DNA from: Clostridiaceae bacterium
GTDB lineage: Bacteria; Bacillota; Clostridia; Lachnospirales; Lachnospiraceae
Assembly (NCBI GenBank): GCA_009911305.1
Contig: QXXC01000016.1
Span: 1-64,000, forward strand
Length of the DNA stretch: 64,000 bases
Direction: 5' to 3'
Positions 20,401-28,184 of the stretch are shown here, in pieces. The position numbers and the translations under genes were made by a program. Positions within the stretch are counted from its first letter, which is position 1, and each line of letters opens with the position of its first letter. The notes below the pieces were generated by a model that saw only the letters and a program-made list of their open reading frames with translations, had not been told where the DNA came from and searched no databases.

Positions 20401-23400
20401 CCGCATATCCCTTCTGGACATACATCCGCTTCACATTCCCGAACGTATCACGTTCAATATTCACACCAGTGAACCTGTAATCCTCCTTATCCCCGCTCTC
20501 CTTCACTTCAATCGCATCGTACAGTGTCATCCGCGCGCCCGGCAGAAAGCGGTTTGCGTCATCCGCGCACGCAAGCCGTCTGGTCAGGCGCGCCTTTCCG
20601 GTAAATACGCCCTCTTCATAGAGGAGCTCGATCGCCTCCCCGGCGTCCTTTTTCCTCTTAAGCGCATCCAGAAAGCCTTTTTTCCAGGCATAGCCCAGAT
20701 ACGTCCCCGAGGCGTTAAAGGCCAGCTCCAGATTCTCCAGGCCGTACCTTCCCTTTAACTGCGTCACGCTTCCCTCCAGGCGGCCGTTCAGCTCAAAAAC
20801 AGCCGTCTCCTCCTCTGGCTTGGTCTTTGCAACCTTCAGGCGAAGCGGCGTATTATTGACATAGACGCGCGCCACGTCCCCCTGATCCTGCGGCTGATTC
20901 CCGTTCGGCTTCGTCCCGTCCGGACCCGCAATCGCCTCCCCGTTATCCGGTGTGCGGCTCTCTGTTTCATGGTAGATCGCCGCACGAACACGCTGATCCG
21001 GATTCCCGTCAAGATAATAGGCCGCCTCGTCCGAATAGATCTCCAGCGCGACAGGACGGCTGCGGGCATATCCCGCCGGGGCCTTTATCTCGCACAGGAC
21101 ATAGCATCCCGCCCCGAGCGGCTGCGGTGTTTCCAGATAGCCAACCGTCTGCCCTCCGATTACGCCTTCACCCAGTTCTCCGTCCCGGACTGTCGTAAAT
21201 GCCTCAAACTGCCCGGTCCGGTTTCCGTATGCATCAGCCAGCACCACCTGTTCCTCTTCCCGGCAAATCGGCGTCCCGGCCGGCGCGATCCCGAAATAGG
21301 GCCCATGGTACGGAACCTCCCAGGGAAGCGCCGCCCTTGCCGCAGGAGTAATATGCAAAGCCCCCATTGCCTCCAGAAACTCCCTGCTGCCCGTGATCAG
21401 AGCCGGCTTCTCATAGAATTTCACGCGGCCCTTTCCTGTCTCCGTATCCTCCCGCTCTGCACTGTAAATTGTAAATACAGCCCCGTCGTGCAGGATATCC
21501 TCTCCCGTCTCTGAATCCAGCTTTTCAAGCCGGAGCTTTGATGTGTAAAAGGTATTCCTGAACGTACGGTCCGCATATCCGGTAAAGAGCGCAGCGTCAT
21601 ATGCGTCAGGCGCCGGAGGCTCCGTAACCGTCCAGGGAACCAGCGCTGCAAAATACTGCCCGTCATATCCGGTCAGGGCTCCGGTTATTGTCTTCACACC
21701 ATCCTTAAAGTAAACGCCTGGCGGATTGTCCGCGTCTGACTCCGGAGCGTGCGAAAACAGCACGTTATCCGCCGTTTTGGCCTGCTCTGACAAAGAAGCA
21801 TAGTGATAGTACGCCCCGACGGCCGGATTGCTGTGATAAATGCTTTCCGGGTGATCGGTATGATAAAGCGCTTTATACGGGGCATACGCCTCCTGCACAA
21901 AGGAAAAACCCTGATAGGATCCGCCGTCCTCAAACACAGCGCCCTGCCCTGTCCTCTTATCCGCATCCAGTCCGTATTTGTAAACCTCAAACGGCCCGTC
22001 GCTTCCATGCGCGCGGATCACATAGCGTTCTGTTTCATCCGTATGCGTCTGCGCCCACTCCTCATTCATCCGGATCAGATAGTCTGACGCGAGCTGTTCC
22101 GGCGTATGCCGGCTGTCGTATTCATAAAACGAATCAAAGTATGGCGACGGGCGCCTGTTTCCATCCTCTTTATAGAGAGACGGAACCGCAATCTCCTTCG
22201 GCCGGTCAATCTGATAATGCTTATTGTAAAAATCTCCGAGATACGCCGGATAAGGCTGCTGCTCGACCGCCACATACATCCCGTAAGGCAGGTATTTCGA
22301 CACTCCGTAATAGTGGGCCTTATCCTCTGCCCCGCCGAATGTGTCGGCTGACAGTGTGGTCTTATCCCTGTCCTTTCCTCCGTCCGTCTCCCTGTCCCAC
22401 TCTATGGCATAAATTTCGTCCAGATCATATGTAAAAAATGGCTTTAAATAGTTCTCAGCCTTTTGAATCGCCTCACAGAGCGCCCGGTCATATACCTCCT
22501 CCTGATAGGACTGCGCGCCTTCCTTTGCCTGGCGGATTCCGTCTGCGCTCACTTTGGTCAGCTTCTTCACCTCCTCGTCCAGATACCAGGTTACGGCAAA
22601 CTGGCGGACGGCGTCCGAGGCCTGCTGATTCTTCAACGCCTCCTCTGATGTATTGCTCTCATTTTGCACCGCCCTGCCGCCATGTCCGGCGCGGGCGTCC
22701 TGTTTTTGTCCCGGATCGCCCTGTTCCTGCCAATCCGGCGCAACCTCCCGCATTCGCTCCAAAATCCAGGCCAGCGGCTTAAACGATGTGCTTGACGCCC
22801 CCTTTTCATCCCATTTATCAAAATTTGCCGTGCGCACCGCGTCAAAAAACTTCTCATAATTGTACGCTTCGATCTTCCCCGTCTTTCCATCCCCGTCCGC
22901 CATGACCTGCGTTATGCTTTCCAGCAGCCTCGTATAGCCCGCCTGCGGCTGCGCCTCAATCAGCCCGTCCTCTCCAATCCGGTAGAGAATGGAATTTACG
23001 CTTACCGCTTCATCGCCGGCATTGTTGTTGATGGATCCAACCGTAACGGAATCGGCCCGGTGCGGCGCTTTTGTGTAAAACTTTTGCACATCCGCATACA
23101 TCTCCTGCTGCGGATACCGGTTCTTGACAGCGAATGGATCCGTCTCCTCCCCGTTTTGGTCCAGCCACACAATCTCCCCCTCGTCATTCCGGTAAAGCCG
23201 TTCCAGATTGGATTTTAAATACACCTTAAACCGGAAATTTGCAAGCGCGCCAGCGCCCTTTTTTCCGCCCGGGCCTTCTGTGAAGCTGTCCTTATGGCCG
23301 GCGGCCTCATTGGTATTGTGGGCATAGCCTCCGTCCGGCATGGTCCGGATATCCTTTACGATTTTCACCCTCTGCCGGATCACCCGTTCAAATACCTGTC

Positions 23401-26400
23401 CCGGCGTCTTCCTGGTCCCGGCGTCCTGTCTTACCTTCTCCTGCCCGGGGTAGACGAGCTCTGCAGGGATCAGATAACTGTTCTCCCCTGTCAGATTCCT
23501 ATTGGAAGCATCCAGATACGCTTTTGCAAGGGCTTTTTTCACATGAAGATAATAGCTCGCGCTGTCCATCGTATTTCCGGGCGCAAAACCAGCGCCCAGC
23601 ATAGCCGCTTCCTCATCTGACAGCACCGCCTCCTTTTCCTTTAACACGATCTTCCACTCTGTCGTCTGCGGAGCGCCCTCATCTGTATGGGAAACGCCAA
23701 ACGAATCCGTATAGCCTGTCTCCACGGAAACGACATAGCTCCCATCCTCCCGTCTCACAGCCGGAAGCTTTTTCCACCTCACGTCCTCTGTCTCCACAAT
23801 CTGTGTTTCCATACGCTCCCGGTATTCAAAGGCCTGGATCCTCTTCCCGTCCCGGCCGTACACCTCTTCCCCTGGCTCATAATACACGTTTTCCTCCACG
23901 GTTTTTCCGTGCAGCCTGCCCGTCCCGTCCGCCTCGGCCGCCGGTATCAGAACCGCGCTCCCGAGCACGGATGAGCCGCTCCCGTATTCCTTATACGACC
24001 CGTAAGTCCCAAACGCGCCATACGCCGGATTATTTGAGTAGGAGGCATAGATAAGCCGCGGCGGCTTTGCCATATCCGGCGGCAAAAAGCGGACTGCATG
24101 GAAAATGATGCTGTCGTCTGCTGCATCGCTTCCCAGCGCCATAAAATTCTCCGGATTTCCCGTCACTCCGGCATACACCTCAAATTGAAAGCCGCCGCCC
24201 GTCTCCTTCACAGAATCGATCCCCCCATAGCTGTAGTACGGATGGCTGTCGTAAAAGCGCAGCACGGACAGAATCGCGTCCCGGACGGTGAGCCGCGTCC
24301 CGTCTTCCCCTGTCTTTGCGGCAGTCACGCTCTGAACCGGAGCCCCATATACCGTAAAAGCAGCCGGACTTCCCGGCGCGACGCCGCTTAAGCCGTACAT
24401 ATCCGGCTCGCCCTCCCGCACCCCGCTGTCAAATACGCCGGCGTAGATGCCGGAATAATCCATCCCGCCGCCCGCCATGCGGCTTCCGGGAGTCGCTTTT
24501 TTGTTCCTGCGAAGCGCTGCTTCCACCTTTCCCTTTACAAAAGCCAGCGCGGACGGCGTAAAGGGCCGTTCCAGCATTTCCCGGTTTTCCTCCTCTGTCA
24601 TCCCCCCTTCGGCCCGGCTGACTGCCTCCATAACCGCCTGCTCCTCCAGACGGCGCGATGAAACCTGCCGGAAGCGGTTTGCCGCATCATTTGTTAAAAC
24701 CTCCTGCTTCATCAGACTCCCGTCCGCGTTATATTTCGGGTACTGGAGAGGGTGTTCTGCCCTCAGATACTTCGGCGTCCCGTCCGGATTTGTCAGGAGC
24801 ACCTTATCATAGATGCCGGTTCCGACCGGAACCTCCGCCTGTTTTGTTCCCGTCTCCTTTCTGTATACAGCAGCGCCCTCCGGAAGTCCGGAAAGTACGA
24901 TATCATAGCGCCCTTTGGTGTCTCTGGACTCAGACGAAAAGAACAGCTCATTCGGCCCGGAGCCCTCTCCCTGATCGGACGTCTGCCCGTCCGCAAACAG
25001 GGGGCGCACGATTCCCGCAAAGCCCTCTCCCGGCTCCGGAGCTCCCTCGTCCATATCCTGTCCGCGGTTCGTAAGGGGGTGCTTCCGGTTCCCGATGGAC
25101 AGCTCATACCCCTCTGAGCGCGACAATTCCTTTACATAATACTCCCCCATAAAAAGAGGCCGGCCAATCCAGCAGTTTTTGTTCCTTGCAGCCAGATTTC
25201 CATACTCGCGCACATGGCGTCCGTCCTCTGTATAATCATCATATACGCGATCCTCTGTATAGAGATTCTCCGGCGCCTGTTTCGCCCATCCGTCTGCGGT
25301 TTCCACGATCATCCCCCTGGTATAATCATAGGTATAGCCCGGGGCTTCTGTATTGACCAGAAAGGACGCATCGCCGTTCGGATCCGTCGCCGCCACGGCA
25401 ACGAGATTGTTGGCCCGGTAAACCACGCCCGTCTTTCCGTCCGGGTGAATGACATCCACAGCCGCAAACAGGCCGTAAACCGCCCCGGAGAGCGTCGCAT
25501 CCCCCTGTGTCCCGCCGGCAGATCCGTGTTCCGGATCGCCTTGCGCTAAATCCAGATCCTGTTTGCGGATGTGGAATTCTCCCTCGGTCCTGTGATCATA
25601 GATCTTCCAGGCGTTTCCCTCCGGATCCCGGCCGCTGCAATGGCTGAAATTGCCGGACGGCCCGGCCTCGGCCTGTGACCCTTCGCTCCCGGCCCGAAGC
25701 GCCTCCTCGTATGCAGGCGGAAACAGCCGCTCCCCGCTGTCCTCCTCCTCTCTGCTCCCGGAGCCCGGGCTGCGAAACGCAGTTTTGGAAGCGCGCCACA
25801 CAAACAGCGCTTCAGACGCAGAGGCCGCATGTTCCGGAAGCTCCGGCTCCGGGAGGACATTCGCCGCCTCTGAAGCCGATGCCGGACGGCCGGACGCAGG
25901 CCTTTTAGCCTCTGATCCGGATGCTCTTTCTCCCTGTCCCATGGTTGCGTCCGTCGTTTTTCCCGCCATCGTTTCTGTCTTCGCTTCTTCCTCCTGAGCC
26001 GTTTCCTCTTCCTCCGGCCCCTCCTCATCGATGAATAGAAACGGCCTCCCGGCCTCCTGAACCCTCTGCCCGCCCCTCACCACAGGAACCGCATTCCCTG
26101 AGCGCTGCAGCGCCGGTTCCGTTTTCTCTTCCGGCAGCCCTGTATCTTCCTGATTCTCTTCTACCGTTCCGGATTTCGTTCCCGGACCGGCCGGACCCGG
26201 CGCAGCGGACGCTCTGAGCCCTCCGGCCGCTTTCTTCGGCAGCTTTTCGGATGTCTTTGCCTTCTCGCCCTTTTCCATCGTCTCTCTGCTGCTGTATTCC
26301 CCGGAGAAAACGGCGTTTGCCCCATTCTGGGAGGAATCGGTTGTTATAATCTCAATCGGAAGATCGCCGGGATGGAGATCATGGCGCACATAACCCTCCC

Positions 26401-28183
26401 TGGCCTGAAATTCCACCCAGGCATAGCTGTATTTGAGTGAAATGAAGGTATCATATGTTTGGAGCATATCCTCATAGCAGCCAGACGCCTCATATGCCGT
26501 CTGTGCATCCGGCTCTTCAGTGTTCCCGCCGTCCGGCTGCTGTCCCGGATCGCCTCCGGAAGAGGCGGTCCGTTCGATTTCCTCAGCATCCACATCCTCC
26601 ATTAGCCAATGAAAATGTACGCCGGAAAATTCCCCTCCCGCCTTTTCCTCACAATCCTCCACACAGTCTGTCCACGCCCGGGCTGCCCCGCGGTTTTTTA
26701 CCTGCGCATCCTCGATCGCGTCGCTGTTTAACACCTCCCCTGTCTCCTCGTCCTCCTCCGGTTCCGGCACGGCAATAAATACCGGCGCCGGATGTCCGTC
26801 GCAGAAGGTCTTGTCATAGTGGTAGCCCCGTTCGATGGCTTTGGCCGCGTATCCGTTTTCATCTGTTATCACGGAAGCCGCATTGCGAAAACCGTCCCAG
26901 ACGGCCGGCTTGTCTGTGTGATAAGCCGCATACGGCTCCCCTCCCTCATAGATATGGGCCGCGCCGTCCCTGTCCCTGTCAATCTTTCCTTTGTCATCAA
27001 ACCGTTCATATAAGACAAATCGCGCGCCCTCCAGCGCTTTTCCCGTCTCGTAATCATATTTGTAAAGCTGCAGGCGGTAGGAAGATTCAAAATCCTCTGC
27101 GTGCCGGAATACCCGGAACGTAATCTCCGGTTCGCCCGGAATGGCCGCCGGATCGCCGGCCAGAGCCGCGAAAAGCTGCTTCTCGGCTGTCTTTATCTCC
27201 AGCCAGGCCATCCTCTGGTGAACCCATGTCTCGCTCGTGGGAGGCGTCCCGCCCGTATGTCCGCCCGAGCACCGGACGCACTCCCAGATCTCAAGGCATT
27301 CGTCAAACAGCTCCTCCTTGGACGAATAGGTTCCCCCCGCCAGGGCATAGTCCGTCCCCTCCACGGCAAAACGGATCAACGCCCTGGGCGGCTGTGGGTT
27401 TGGATTGGAAAAGGTAATGCTGCTGCGCGTTTTCACATATGTCCACCCATCCGTCGGTTCGGGCTGAAACTGCGCTCCGTTATCATTGGAAAACAGCAGT
27501 GGAACGGTTTCAATGAAGTCAGCATCCGCTCCGTTTTCATCAAAATGAATCGTGAAATCGCTCCGGCTCACCTGGTATGCTGTTGTCAGGGAGGTACAGC
27601 CAGCAAGGACATCCGGTATCTTCTTTCCGCTGACGCTCGCGCTTCCTCCCCCGAGCAGCCCGCCAAGCTCTAAATATTCCTCCGTATGGGAGGCGACCGT
27701 CTCCAGCCACGGATATTTCGCGCGGACGCTCCCGCTGTAAATCAGGGCCTTTAAGTCCTCCTCCGTCACCAGATTTGTGATCGCCGTTTTACCCTGCGCT
27801 CCCGCGTTTACGCGGATGGAGGCAACGACATCGCCTGCCTCCTGAACCCCAAGGGAAGCCTGAAGTGTCAGAATTCCCCAGAATATATATTCCTGCTCCC
27901 GCTCCGATAAAGGCAGATTCGCCTGCGACGGACGATGGCGCTCATACACATCCCCGTCGTCCGCAATGCCCCATATGGCCATGCCGCCCTTATCAATGCA
28001 GTACAGCTTGTGAGCGCCTCCGTATTCCCCGAACGCGGTCGTCAAAACAACCTGATCCCCTGCTTCTGCCTTTACATGAAGTACAGGCAGGTAAGGCAGA
28101 ATGGCCGTCAATGCCAGAACGAACGACAGACCAAAGGAAGCCGCCCTTTTCACCCATTCTTTTATCTGCCTGTACCTCTTCAT
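14477..28183 (-). CDS. Giant sortase-anchored Cna-B adhesin
   Basis: About 4568 residues. The signal peptide (MKRYRQIKEWVKRAASFGLS then hydrophobic) is followed by a domain with AHKLYCIDKGG that resembles thioester adhesin domains. A Ser/Ala/Glu-rich stretch (about residues 550-850) and more than nine SpaA/Cna-B domains follow. These show lysines in KTD/KLD-type strands (LRLEKLDSETG, IEILKTDEAG, IEIAKTDFRSG) and closing motifs such as YILEETYTPPGY, YVLVEEKTPPGY, YLLKELKAPDGY and YRLVEESAPAGY, the family's usual isopeptide-bond set. LPKTG about 50 residues from the end, a hydrophobic segment and RRR form the sortase signal. AAAGGAG before the ATG at 28183 lies in the end of the upstream gene, one base away. 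Probably a host or matrix adhesin; no sortase gene is in the window. Confidence 0.93.
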   Translation of the reverse strand: MKRYRQIKEWVKRAASFGLSFVLALTAILPYLPVLHVKAEAGDQVVLTTAFGEYGGAHKLYCIDKGGMAIWGIADDGDVYERHRPSQANLPLSEREQEYIFWGILTLQASLGVQEAGDVVASIRVNAGAQGKTAITNLVTEEDLKALIYSGSVRAKYPWLETVASHTEEYLELGGLLGGGSASVSGKKIPDVLAGCTSLTTAYQVSRSDFTIHFDENGADADFIETVPLLFSNDNGAQFQPEPTDGWTYVKTRSSITFSNPNPQPPRALIRFAVEGTDYALAGGTYSSKEELFDECLEIWECVRCSGGHTGGTPPTSETWVHQRMAWLEIKTAEKQLFAALAGDPAAIPGEPEITFRVFRHAEDFESSYRLQLYKYDYETGKALEGARFVLYERFDDKGKIDRDRDGAAHIYEGGEPYAAYHTDKPAVWDGFRNAASVITDENGYAAKAIERGYHYDKTFCDGHPAPVFIAVPEPEEDEETGEVLNSDAIEDAQVKNRGAARAWTDCVEDCEEKAGGEFSGVHFHWLMEDVDAEEIERTASSGGDPGQQPDGGNTEEPDAQTAYEASGCYEDMLQTYDTFISLKYSYAWVEFQAREGYVRHDLHPGDLPIEIITTDSSQNGANAVFSGEYSSRETMEKGEKAKTSEKLPKKAAGGLRASAAPGPAGPGTKSGTVEENQEDTGLPEEKTEPALQRSGNAVPVVRGGQRVQEAGRPFLFIDEEGPEEEETAQEEEAKTETMAGKTTDATMGQGERASGSEAKRPASGRPASASEAANVLPEPELPEHAASASEALFVWRASKTAFRSPGSGSREEEDSGERLFPPAYEEALRAGSEGSQAEAGPSGNFSHCSGRDPEGNAWKIYDHRTEGEFHIRKQDLDLAQGDPEHGSAGGTQGDATLSGAVYGLFAAVDVIHPDGKTGVVYRANNLVAVAATDPNGDASFLVNTEAPGYTYDYTRGMIVETADGWAKQAPENLYTEDRVYDDYTEDGRHVREYGNLAARNKNCWIGRPLFMGEYYVKELSRSEGYELSIGNRKHPLTNRGQDMDEGAPEPGEGFAGIVRPLFADGQTSDQGEGSGPNELFFSSESRDTKGRYDIVLSGLPEGAAVYRKETGTKQAEVPVGTGIYDKVLLTNPDGTPKYLRAEHPLQYPKYNADGSLMKQEVLTNDAANRFRQVSSRRLEEQAVMEAVSRAEGGMTEEENREMLERPFTPSALAFVKGKVEAALRRNKKATPGSRMAGGGMDYSGIYAGVFDSGVREGEPDMYGLSGVAPGSPAAFTVYGAPVQSVTAAKTGEDGTRLTVRDAILSVLRFYDSHPYYSYGGIDSVKETGGGFQFEVYAGVTGNPENFMALGSDAADDSIIFHAVRFLPPDMAKPPRLIYASYSNNPAYGAFGTYGSYKEYGSGSSVLGSAVLIPAAEADGTGRLHGKTVEENVYYEPGEEVYGRDGKRIQAFEYRERMETQIVETEDVRWKKLPAVRREDGSYVVSVETGYTDSFGVSHTDEGAPQTTEWKIVLKEKEAVLSDEEAAMLGAGFAPGNTMDSASYYLHVKKALAKAYLDASNRNLTGENSYLIPAELVYPGQEKVRQDAGTRKTPGQVFERVIRQRVKIVKDIRTMPDGGYAHNTNEAAGHKDSFTEGPGGKKGAGALANFRFKVYLKSNLERLYRNDEGEIVWLDQNGEETDPFAVKNRYPQQEMYADVQKFYTKAPHRADSVTVGSINNNAGDEAVSVNSILYRIGEDGLIEAQPQAGYTRLLESITQVMADGDGKTGKIEAYNYEKFFDAVRTANFDKWDEKGASSTSFKPLAWILERMREVAPDWQEQGDPGQKQDARAGHGGRAVQNESNTSEEALKNQQASDAVRQFAVTWYLDEEVKKLTKVSADGIRQAKEGAQSYQEEVYDRALCEAIQKAENYLKPFFTYDLDEIYAIEWDRETDGGKDRDKTTLSADTFGGAEDKAHYYGVSKYLPYGMYVAVEQQPYPAYLGDFYNKHYQIDRPKEIAVPSLYKEDGNRRPSPYFDSFYEYDSRHTPEQLASDYLIRMNEEWAQTHTDETERYVIRAHGSDGPFEVYKYGLDADKRTGQGAVFEDGGSYQGFSFVQEAYAPYKALYHTDHPESIYHSNPAVGAYYHYASLSEQAKTADNVLFSHAPESDADNPPGVYFKDGVKTITGALTGYDGQYFAALVPWTVTEPPAPDAYDAALFTGYADRTFRNTFYTSKLRLEKLDSETGEDILHDGAVFTIYSAEREDTETGKGRVKFYEKPALITGSREFLEAMGALHITPAARAALPWEVPYHGPYFGIAPAGTPICREEEQVVLADAYGNRTGQFEAFTTVRDGELGEGVIGGQTVGYLETPQPLGAGCYVLCEIKAPAGYARSRPVALEIYSDEAAYYLDGNPDQRVRAAIYHETESRTPDNGEAIAGPDGTKPNGNQPQDQGDVARVYVNNTPLRLKVAKTKPEEETAVFELNGRLEGSVTQLKGRYGLENLELAFNASGTYLGYAWKKGFLDALKRKKDAGEAIELLYEEGVFTGKARLTRRLACADDANRFLPGARMTLYDAIEVKESGDKEDYRFTGVNIERDTFGNVKRMYVQKGYAGTAVKYLLNKSEDPGADPEDFKRYAYSDEEDDRGEGTWIYKTVQREDTDILFYDLGNLSVLEEIKGVRYGYDAAGNRVQAKAGIPLFAWKNGSPFLEIVCPDWEALRYSRADRVFTEVPEGTRMYHLDADKNRDSLVAPYTGMAYVEDENGRILVWPVQISMDSYGNVLSREKIKTGRLASVSADTEREYTIGTFRNGRLEKSLVPALNEHGQPIYYRKSQEIYQKGEAVYDRDRDFVRYKYDDRLRSYNANAWEIQTSGELADIGLDLESDRDDKPLFHRQGEGYIMENTWITGEAAPNDPFSHSMTPGQEDVLKRVPAGCYIMEELTPPAGYVKTMPIGFVAEGNMEAAPIVRAVDWPISAYIEKVDAPEHFTVTVLDRDHLLDETEVRLEGKAGYSFRSVKGAQLALFRARRVPSDQLSSHPFGYYLEKAEDAPAQWDVLDRENGIHTYTAEWTAGDTPAYLEAIPAGDYILEETYTPPGYIPASKWVSISGTRGLHHIALANDHTKLEILKYEEKEGKKQALPAAAGAVLSLYEAETDSGGIVTENGIPRYRPDVRIDTWTADDCLEYTETVDVSDYEEKGERSFFARLFGSRKDEAKSGFTHNFESLYAEYGPSFREVGWKVERKAVRVSESPLVYTMGGGKRAVYRDGAFTFDADVSQEDRNAFSRQYRKNPDAEELCWLSARSARLTDAEATVGEESVRQIWETETGKQIRIHISRGLNAAGECGHSFDYQFNYQTLTYNKSPYAVSYDTVQGRHRIDYLAIGTPYVLVEEKTPPGYETAPPRVVEVAQTEQIQLYGMENRRQGIEILKTDEAGRTLSGAGLALYRANPEGGFCEDGTYLAASWISGGDGMYTEDDQKAGRIPEHLSVGSLRPHRIEGLEDGIYYLAEQNAPNGYKTFEPQRMVISGGVLEQGGSRFQAVNEKKKGVVEIVKTDAGDPGKTLAEAVFELQNLDTGERILMATDESGTARSKEVETGRNVGGVWKPYRFLIKEVIPPPRYTRALTEHLFRFSDDTGRESLLYRLDAADEPTRIEIAKTDFRSGCLVKGAVLAIYAAKEENGNYTAVGPALETWISGGGNHVVTGVLSAGGVYLLKELKAPDGYALTEPVLFSVSDDGRRVSGIFAGTGSIRFTSSRDFPDAVERVDVWGRKAVGTRRILTDLESGERFELAYGQSLRVRPQEQEAARGPGREAGEGRVYEEREQTLYTNGSEQTTDRRIFRMKRGADGFYTPGWRLAQETLLAIEDENGGALASWRVENTPGGGYQKTLYNPEYEEKRGIEAISENGKGGAAVRAGSVMRYEVTCKNTGKEQTGYTAVVRLDNNLEWMPANSSAAWAVRNIQAPSSENDSGSDVGPQEEEDKREKQPSVLKAETGLLKPGEECRLVLTAAVKPEADGMLRCVLKLGQEEYEAVNPVGEAGSLTLVNRVTGTGAGGVTDRFSYRIHLSGSSGEPFIGTVPFKGSLTGMLRSGDVISLAAGEAVTLTGLPWGTRYQVEETEETRLETEAAMHAKSSLDTEGITGKNPQSALFFYEKRDGSRRDLFTKNGTYTLTERTGYSDGTLALTGRRSFGLNGEAAPVWFDMTDTAVELMVGKTDRETGQGILGAKMELLRQDGTLLEEWVSDGSVHVVEAVLSPGESAVLREREAPPGYGKAEDIAFTAPEEGGAVLIQMEDLPIRVIVRKTEPGEKGEETVDLAGALLAVRSQDQTVMEQWISDGRPHQVQALLLAGAGYYLEEQKPKEGYTAAGPILFTVPEKGGEVMLELVNEPTRVTIRKLAIGSDGATRLGPLSGAALRIETEDGQEVCRFTTDASGSREFKGILEAGASYRLVEESAPAGYETAAPVLFTVPENGQSVTILMYDEQTPPPEPNRPERPDRPQIPKKPDIPIEGTLTLYYDETIEGKGDIWLRAERIPPLPKTGEGEGREPQQILKFLLISGLAAAVLAILILYGRRRPERGGEQERERES

Positions 28184-28184
28184 T

